64,000 bases of DNA, taken from the NCBI GenBank assembly GCA_001414485.1, contig LLEY01000082.1, forward strand, positions 186,001 to 250,000, written 5' to 3'. This stretch comes from Calycina herbarum (lineage: Eukaryota > Ascomycota > Leotiomycetes > Helotiales > Pezizellaceae). This document shows positions 57,494-64,000 of this stretch, in pieces. Position 1 is the first letter of the stretch. Each line of letters opens with the position of its first letter. A program made the translations under genes and the position numbers. Below the pieces are notes generated by a model that worked only from the letters and a program-made list of their open reading frames with translations, was not told the origin of the DNA and searched no databases.

Positions 57494-59592
57494 CTATACT
57501 TATATAGTCTCTAGAATTAAAGGTTATAATATAATTCTAGGAAAGTCTTAGTTAAGAAAAGAGCGAGTATTACTTAATACTAAAAAAGAATAGTTACTCT
57601 TCTAAGATTCTAGATTAGAAGTTTATAGTAAGCTAGAAGAGAACTCTTATTCTTATAAACAAGTAAGTACGACTGTCTTTTACTTTCTTATAGATTAGAA
57701 ATAGAAACTATAGGTTTTTTTAGTAAGTCTTATAAATATTATAAAAGTATTAGTAGAAAAGAAATATATAGACCTGCGAACGAAGCTACTTAGCTAGATT
57801 AGTCTAGAATTCTACCTAGCTTTCGATAGATAAGAAGTAAATAAGTTACTAGTAACGTGTATATATAGCGAACCGGCTAAACAAGCGAACCGGCTAACTG
57901 AAAACATATCTAAAATCGCGATTTTAATATTTTAATATCTCTACGAACTATTAATCAAAAGTTTTAAAATTAAAACTTTGATTTTATTACTATATATATA
58001 TTTAGAATTCTAAGTCTTAGACGCTATATGATTTTACTTAGCGATTCGCTTAAAAATACCTCTGTAATCTTATCTTTTTTCTTCTTCTTTTAATAACTTT
58101 TTAATATAAATTAGCCTTAGTCTTATATTTTATAACTTTTATATTTATATAGTAATAAAATCAAAGTTTTAATTTTGAAATTTTTAATTAATAATTCGTA
58201 AAGATATTAAAATATCAAAATCGCGATTTTAGATATATTTTCAGTTAGCCGGTTCGCTTGTTTAGCCGGTTCGCTATATATACACGTTATACTAATAAGG
58301 AATTAATTATAGTATTAAGCTTTTATAAATAGATAATAGATTAGAAGAAACAGTTCTATAGAAGCTACTCTATAATATATTATAGAATAAACTATTAATA
58401 CTTTATAAAACTCTAATAGAGCTACTAGATAAGGAATTTATTTAAGTAAGTAACTCTCTAGTAGCTACGCTAGTACTCTTCGTACGAAAGCTAGGAAGAG
58501 GTTTATAGTTCTATTATAACTACTAGGTACTAAATAAGTTAACTTATAAGAACTACTATCTACTACTCTTAATCTAAGAGATACTTAACTAGATTAGAAA
58601 AGCTAAGTAATTTATAAAAATATATATTATTACTACTTTTTATAAGATATAGATTAAGAAAGACAATAAATAGAAAATAGCTTTCTATACTTGCTTTAGG
58701 CTTTTTAAATAGCTTATTACTCTCTTTAGACTTATAAATACTCTAAGTATATTAATTATATACTTTAAGAGTTTCTTAATAAATTTATCTTAGTATATAT
58801 AGACGATATCTTAATATTTATAGATAGTATATATAAATAACACTATAAACACGTCTATAAAGTACTATAGAGACTTTAGAACGCTAGGCTATAGCTAGAT
58901 ATCAATAAATATAAATTCGAGATATAGTTTATAAAGTATCTTAGGTTTATTATAAACGTAGAGTAAGGTCTATAGATAGACTCAGCTAAAGTATAGGTTA
59001 TCATAGATTAGAAAGTACTAATAAGTATAAAAGACGTTTTTGATTTCCTAGGATTTATAAATTTCTACTAATAGTTTATTAAGAATTTTTTATAGATTAT
59101 AGCCTCTCTTTACAGCTTTATTAAAAAGGATATATCTTTTTAATAGATAGAGAAAGTAAACAGAGCCTTTAAACGTTTAAAGTAAGCTTTTATAAAGGCT
59201 TCTATACTAGCTTAGTTTAACTTAGATTATAAGATAGTTCTAGAAATAGACTCTTCTAGATATTATTTAGAAGAGGTTCTTTCTTAAGTAAAGAATAAAG
59301 TATTATAGCTAGTAGTCTTCTTCTTTAAGAAGTATATACCTACTAAGTATAATTACCTAATTCACTAGAGAGTATTAGAAATCGTAAGATAGTTTAGCGA
59401 AATTAGAGAGTGATTATAGCGTATAATACTATAAACTCTTATTATAGTAAATAAATCTTTAATCTCTATATAATAGTACTTAGTACTCGAAATACCGTCT
59501 GTCTAGAGGCTCTCTAAACCTCTTCGAAGCTCTTTATTTATAACGAAAGTACTACTACTAAAAAACCCCGATTTTATAAAGCGTATAATAGC
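57494..59592 (+). mobile_element. Ty3/gypsy fragment G (protease-RT-RNase H)
   Basis: A gypsy family distinct from A1-A6. Plus strand: protease-RT linker (about 57,500-57,830, GYNIILGKS, LEVYSKLEENSY), then after MITE M2 an RT relic with YYRINY, NKLTYKNYYLLLLIQEIL, FRLINTLS and the catalytic YIDDILIFID near 58,796, then RNase H (DFLGFINFYQ, LEIDSSRYYLEEVLS, FFFKKYIPTKYNYLI, to about 59,470). No LTR for G is visible: A0 covers the left and copia H the right. The catalytic YIDD is unmutated, but Trp and Gln stops are frequent. Confidence 0.82.
57855..58287. mobile_element. MITE M2, pogo/Fot1-type, 433 bp
   Basis: TA flanks at 57,853-57,854 and 58,288-58,289. It begins ACGTGTATATATAGCGAACC and has inverted repeats of at least 150 bp with few differences. 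The first 45 bases match the ends of P1, including the doubled GCGAACCGGCTAA, so P1-type transposase could have moved it. Little RIP mutation. Nothing coding. Confidence 0.9.
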
Positions 59593-59803
59593 TGTTACGA
59601 TAATAAGTCTATACGCGCTATTATACGATCTAAGTGTCGATATCTATAAGTAGTTAGTACTTATACGTACTCTTCTCGCTTAGTAAGAAGAGCAGGTATT
59701 TAAGTAGAACCGAGTATAGCTTATACTCGGTATATATCAACAATAGTTATAAGAATATATACTCTTTTTATATTAAGCTATTAACTACTAAGTTAAACTA
59801 ACA
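59593..59803 (+). repeat. Copia H 5' LTR
   Basis: 211 bp, ending GTTAAACTAACA like the copia B LTR (GTTATACTAACA) but with a different upstream half. It is followed by CTGGTTAGT, the presumed primer-binding site, which parallels CTGATTAGTG in B. Confidence 0.7.
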
Positions 59804-60094
59804 CTGGTTAGTAAACGTATAGATTAGATAACTTAGAACTACTATACTCTAATTCTTAGGATTATATATTTATATAGTTACGAAAGTTAGATAAGTAGAA
59901 CCCTCTCTTAGATTAGTACACTCTACTAGTTATACTCGTTAAATCAAGTATATAATATTTGAACCGATCCTCTCTCTTAGATTACACGATTCTACTAGTT
60001 TATAAAATCTTATAAATCAATTATAAACTCTACGAATTACAATTACTAAAACTATTCTACGAGAACGACTTACTACTACTAAAAACATATAAAG

Positions 60095-60290
60095 TCTACT
60101 ATAACCTTTATAACTTATATATATATAGAATCTACTATAAACTCTACGAATTATATATATAAATCTACTATAAACTCTACGAATTACATATATAGAATCT
60201 ACTATAAACTCTACGAATTATATATATAGAATCTACTATAAACTCTATAACTTATATATATACAAATCTACTATAACCTCTACGACTTAC
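60095..60290 (+). repeat. 33-36-bp tandem repeat in copia H leader, six units
   Basis: TCTACTATAA...CTCTACGAATTA units begin at 60,095, 60,131, 60,164, 60,198, 60,232 and 60,267. They occupy the same place, between LTR and gag, as the 35-bp repeat of copia B, but the unit sequence differs. Confidence 0.8.
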
Positions 60291-63200
60291 AGCTACTAGA
60301 ATAACTCGTAGAAGACTCTTTAACTCTAACAACCTTATAACCTCAGATAACCTACGATATCTAAAACAAGAGTAATATCTAGAATACTTAACCTACTTCT
60401 AATCTCGGATATCTAATATAATAACTATAATAAGACGTACGAGATAGAATAACCTACCTTTATAAGAAGAAGTTAACTAAGAGGTTAAGCTACTTTCGAT
60501 AAGTAATAAGACCTTCTATACCTCTTACTAATACTAGTCTACTTATATCTTATTTATATACTACTAAAGATATCATCTACCGTCGATTTTATAACTATCT
60601 TCGATTCTTTTACTACTTTTAATTATCTTAATATTTTTAAGTAACTCTTTTAACTTTTTCTACTATCTATACTATAGTACTACTATTATCTTAGGTTAAG
60701 AATAAGAAGGCTACGGCTTTTATAGAAGAAAAGATTATAGAATATAATATCGAAGACATAGACGATAATTATCTCTAGGAGATATATTAAATACACTTTA
60801 ATAACTAGTCTAAATCAAGGTTTATATACATAGCTTAAAACACCTTAATAAAGATACGACAAGTACTTCGAAAAAGAGATATATAAGTAGAGATAGATAG
60901 CTATAAGAGAATAATACTATAGGCACTCTATAATATAGCTTAAGAACTTATACGTACTAAATAGACGATTAAGAAACTACGAAGAGAAGTTAATAAAAGT
61001 AGAACCTAGTTAACAGAGATAGCCGCGAGAGTTATATATCTTAAGACTTACCTAGAACGATTCTCTAAACTAATTAATTATCTAAATACACCTATAGCCT
61101 CGGCTAATAATAATATTCCTCTTATAAACAGTATTCCTCTAAAGTATATTCCTTCTAGTATTTTTCCTTTAATATCTATAAATAATATTCCTATTCCTAT
61201 AATACTACTACTAGGCGAATATAGCTAGGATTACTTACAGTTACTTAGTAACGTTATAAAGTTATACTTAGAAGAGTAGAAGTATAGAAGTAAGAGAGAT
61301 AACTTCAAACTTAAATCGATTATCTTTAAGAATATATATAAGCGTTATAGTATACCGCCTTTAGTATATAACCTAGCTTTCCTAATTATACTTAAAGGTT
61401 AAGCGTCTAATCACTTCTATATAAGTGTATTTAAGAATAGAAGGGATTAATTATATAAATTCCTTTCTACTACTATCTAGACGTACTTCGAAGACGAACT
61501 ATATACTAAAAGCTAATCTTCTAAATAGAACCGTACTATACTGTTATAAACGAAGTCTAAGCTAGAATACTCGGATAAAACGCTAAGCGAGTGTTTTAAG
61601 ACTATACTATCTAAACTAGAAGAACTACGATATAGGCTTCTAGAGGATATATAAAGCGATAGCTAATTAACTAATAAGCTACTTATAGTATATAAGAAAG
61701 CACTAGAATACTAGAACGCGTACTTAACCCTACTCTAGAATTCCTCTCTCTAGAGCACTATTACGCTCTTAAGAAGCTCTATTCGTAACTACGAAGTAAG
61801 CTATAAAACCACCGAGACTTTAATATCTTACTACTATAACTTAAACTCTAAGACCTTGATAACGGATTATTACTTCTATAAGTATAATAACAACTAGGGA
61901 CAAGAACGTAGACCTAGTAAAAGTACTAAGTATTATATATATAATAAGAAAGACTATCGATCCTAGAACTATACCTAGAAGAAATAAGATCGTTACTTTA
62001 CTAAATAGTAAAAGAGTAATAAAACTAGCTTCTAAGACAGAGATAGTACCTTCGTTAAGAAAGTATACTATATATATATTATAAATATAGAATATATAGA
62101 AGAAGAGGATATAGTAGAAACTCTTTAGACAGTTGCTTTATCTACTAATAATAGTAACTTAGAAGATAAGATTATCTACTTCTTAGTTACTTCTATAGAA
62201 CGAATCGATAACTTAAGTACTTAAACTCTTACTACTAGCTTAATAAGTCTAATACAAAAGCACTTGTTCTATAGATATATCCTACTATTAATTCCTAATA
62301 CTACTTCTAAAGAGAATAGCTAGTTTACTAAGGAAGTATTTACTTCTATAACTAAAAAGTACGTAGAGAATTACTTCTTTAGATTTATAATTAATACTAG
62401 AGTAGTACGAAAGTCGAGTATAGAATACGATTAATATCTCGCTTATAGTAAGTACGTTAATAATATCCCGATTAATAAAAGTATTAAGAGATACTTTAAT
62501 ATCTAGTTTAGTAAGAGATTTACCTTTTCTCTTAGTTTAATCACTATTAGTATACTTGTCGGTTATATAGAATTCTATATTATATAATCAGATATACTAT
62601 TTATTCTATATATTAATAATATAGACAAGTTATATATCTCGCTAAATAACCTTGAAACGTTCTTATATAAGAAGACGGTAAGAGAAGAGAAACTAAACGC
62701 TTTAATATTATAAGACGGTTTAGATATTCTTTTCTTCTTTAGAACGAAGCTATATATAATCTTATCTAGGAATTACTATACTATCTGTTAGAAGTTGATA
62801 TCTACCGCTTATATAGACGATTCAGCTATCTCTTAGTACTACGTTTATAACGTATACTAGAGAAGGCTAGTTACGATATCGATTAAGGTATATTATAGTA
62901 TCTTATAAAGTACTATAAATACTACTAAAAGTATAGAAAGTTACCTAGCTAGTTTAAGTTTATACTCTACGATAATATCGAGTTTAATTATAATATAATT
63001 ATAGACGTCTTCTTTTTAGAAGGAAAGGCGGTCTTATATATTATAGACTAAGTAACTTAATACTAATCTAGAGTGTTTTTACTAGATATAAGTATAAAGA
63101 GCGCCTAGGAGATCCTTTAGAAGTACTAGATAAATACCTACTTAGAACTCCTAGATTATATTACTATAGACGAAGAGAAGAACTTTGTTACTAAGAAGTT

Positions 63201-63756
63201 TAAGAGATATACTAACTTAATAGGAATTAAGATTAAGACAGTACTAGTTAAGATATATAACTCGATTAGTATAGTAGAACGTTACTACGGACTAATTAGA
63301 CGTATATACTCGATTATCTAGGAATAATAGCTAGAACTTTTAAGGACTTTAGTATTATAAATAGTATTTAAAGCTATTAATAATATAGTAGAACTAAATA
63401 GATTAGTTTCTACTCTACTAGTATATAGCGCTTATCTCTATATAGCTAAGAGTAATACTCTATTATAATTAATATTACAAAGGTCTAAAACATATAAGAA
63501 AGCTACTAAGAAAGCTCGTAAGTTACTTATAAAATAATAAGTTAATAATACTCTTTATATCTATAACAGTCTATTATCTAATAGAATTAAGAACTTACTA
63601 CTTAATACGAAAGTCCTCGTTTAGAATATAAGAAGTCCTAGATAGAACCCTTTCTACTATAAGGAATAGAAAACGAGGACTATATTATAATACTACTAAG
63701 TAGACCTATAAGGTTTAGATCTATAGTAGTAAAACTATTCTTCGAGGAAATCTCTA

Positions 63757-63808
63757 GTATAATATACTATAAGAGTATAATATACTATAAGAGTATAATA
63801 TACTATAA
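63757..63808 (+). repeat. 18-bp tandem repeat, about three units
   Basis: AGAGTATAATATACTATA repeated head to tail in the integrase C-terminal relic of copia H. Confidence 0.75.
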
Positions 63809-63882
63809 AAACGTCTGTTAATACTTAGACGACGAGAAGGCTTAACTATATCTATAAACTTATAACTAGGAACCCCTAGTTT

Positions 63883-64000
63883 TGTGACAGTCCCAGTCAC
63901 GTACGCCTAGATCACGTGCCGAGGTTCTACCGAAGTCTCGCTTAGTATACATAAATAGAGACAGAGCGTACCAACTCTCCTCTTCTCTCTTTAGTTTAGT
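63883..64000. mobile_element. Little-mutated LTR start at the right edge
   Basis: From TGTGACAGTCCCAGTCACG the composition changes from RIP-depleted to CA/TG-rich. It has a TACATAAATAG TATA-like motif near 63,950 and a CT-rich end. The TG start and sharp change suggest the LTR of a different, more recent element inserted in copia H. The rest is outside the window. Confidence 0.55.

Larger units (their letters stand above)
59593..63882 (+). mobile_element. Ty1/copia element H, 5' portion, truncated
   Basis: 5' LTR 59,593-59,803 (211 bp, TGTTACG to ACTAACA; left flank ATAGC). Gag about 60,690-61,900, CCHC-type relic near 61,930-61,975, protease about 62,200, GAG-pre-integrase about 62,780-62,960, integrase about 62,980-63,400 with relics of FKFILYDDI, and integrase C-terminal region to about 63,750. 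It is related to copia B along its length but uses a different LTR and leader repeat. Frames carry many stops. RT and the 3' LTR are not in the window. A new LTR begins at 63,883. Confidence 0.82.

Overview
The window looks like chromosomal DNA of a filamentous ascomycete (Pezizomycotina; a leotiomycete is plausible but not proven). It has short GT-AG introns of 46-53 bp with CTAAC-type branch sites, a secreted GH12 endoglucanase with a Kex2-type propeptide, a fungal F-box protein, and a very long AT-rich compartment. In that compartment CA and TG dinucleotides are almost gone while CG survives, and most Gln and Trp codons of recognisable transposon proteins have become stops. That is the signature of repeat-induced point mutation (RIP, CpA to TpA).

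Bases 1 to about 5,530 have ordinary composition and hold two intact genes: a GH12 glycoside hydrolase (+, 1686-2541, three exons) and an F-box protein (-, 4939-3965, three exons). Around them are a 100-bp palindrome, a 64-bp tandem repeat and a possible DNA-transposon remnant. Composition changes abruptly near 5,530. From there to the right edge I see no host gene, only mobile elements, most of them heavily RIP-mutated.

The AT-rich part is a nested stack whose order can be read from target-site duplications (TSDs). A Ty3/gypsy element G (57,494-59,592) holds a second gypsy relic A0 (5' LTR 56,406-57,493). A0 holds a pogo/Fot1-like transposon P0 (about 7,090-55,913). P0 holds gypsy A2 (8,212-52,371, TSD CTACC) and a deleted gypsy derivative F (52,464-55,413, TSD ATAAG). 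A2 holds copia B (TSD GTTAT), pogo P1 (which holds a TRIM-like element T1), gypsy A3 (TSD GATAG, holding pogo C1), solo LTR A5 (TSD ATATA), Tc1-like D (TSD TA), pogo C2, gypsy A6 (TSD GTAAT, holding pogo P2) and a little-mutated solo LTR S1 (TSD ATCTT). Copia B itself holds gypsy A1. With the inserts subtracted, the four gypsy copies A1, A2, A3 and A6 measure about 6.7-7.2 kb, and the complete pogo copies about 1.82-1.86 kb.

Right of A0 lie the gypsy fragment G with MITE M2, a second copia element H (59,593 to about 63,882), and a fresh-looking LTR that starts at 63,883 and runs off the window. No element keeps an intact long reading frame. The less obvious signals are a conserved antisense reading frame in the gypsy 3' region, a palindrome-rich variable block upstream of the TATA box in gypsy LTRs, 17-bp-spaced duplicated motifs in the ends of several pogo families, a two-copy TRIM-like family, and a gag-protease-chromodomain gypsy derivative lacking reverse transcriptase and integrase.
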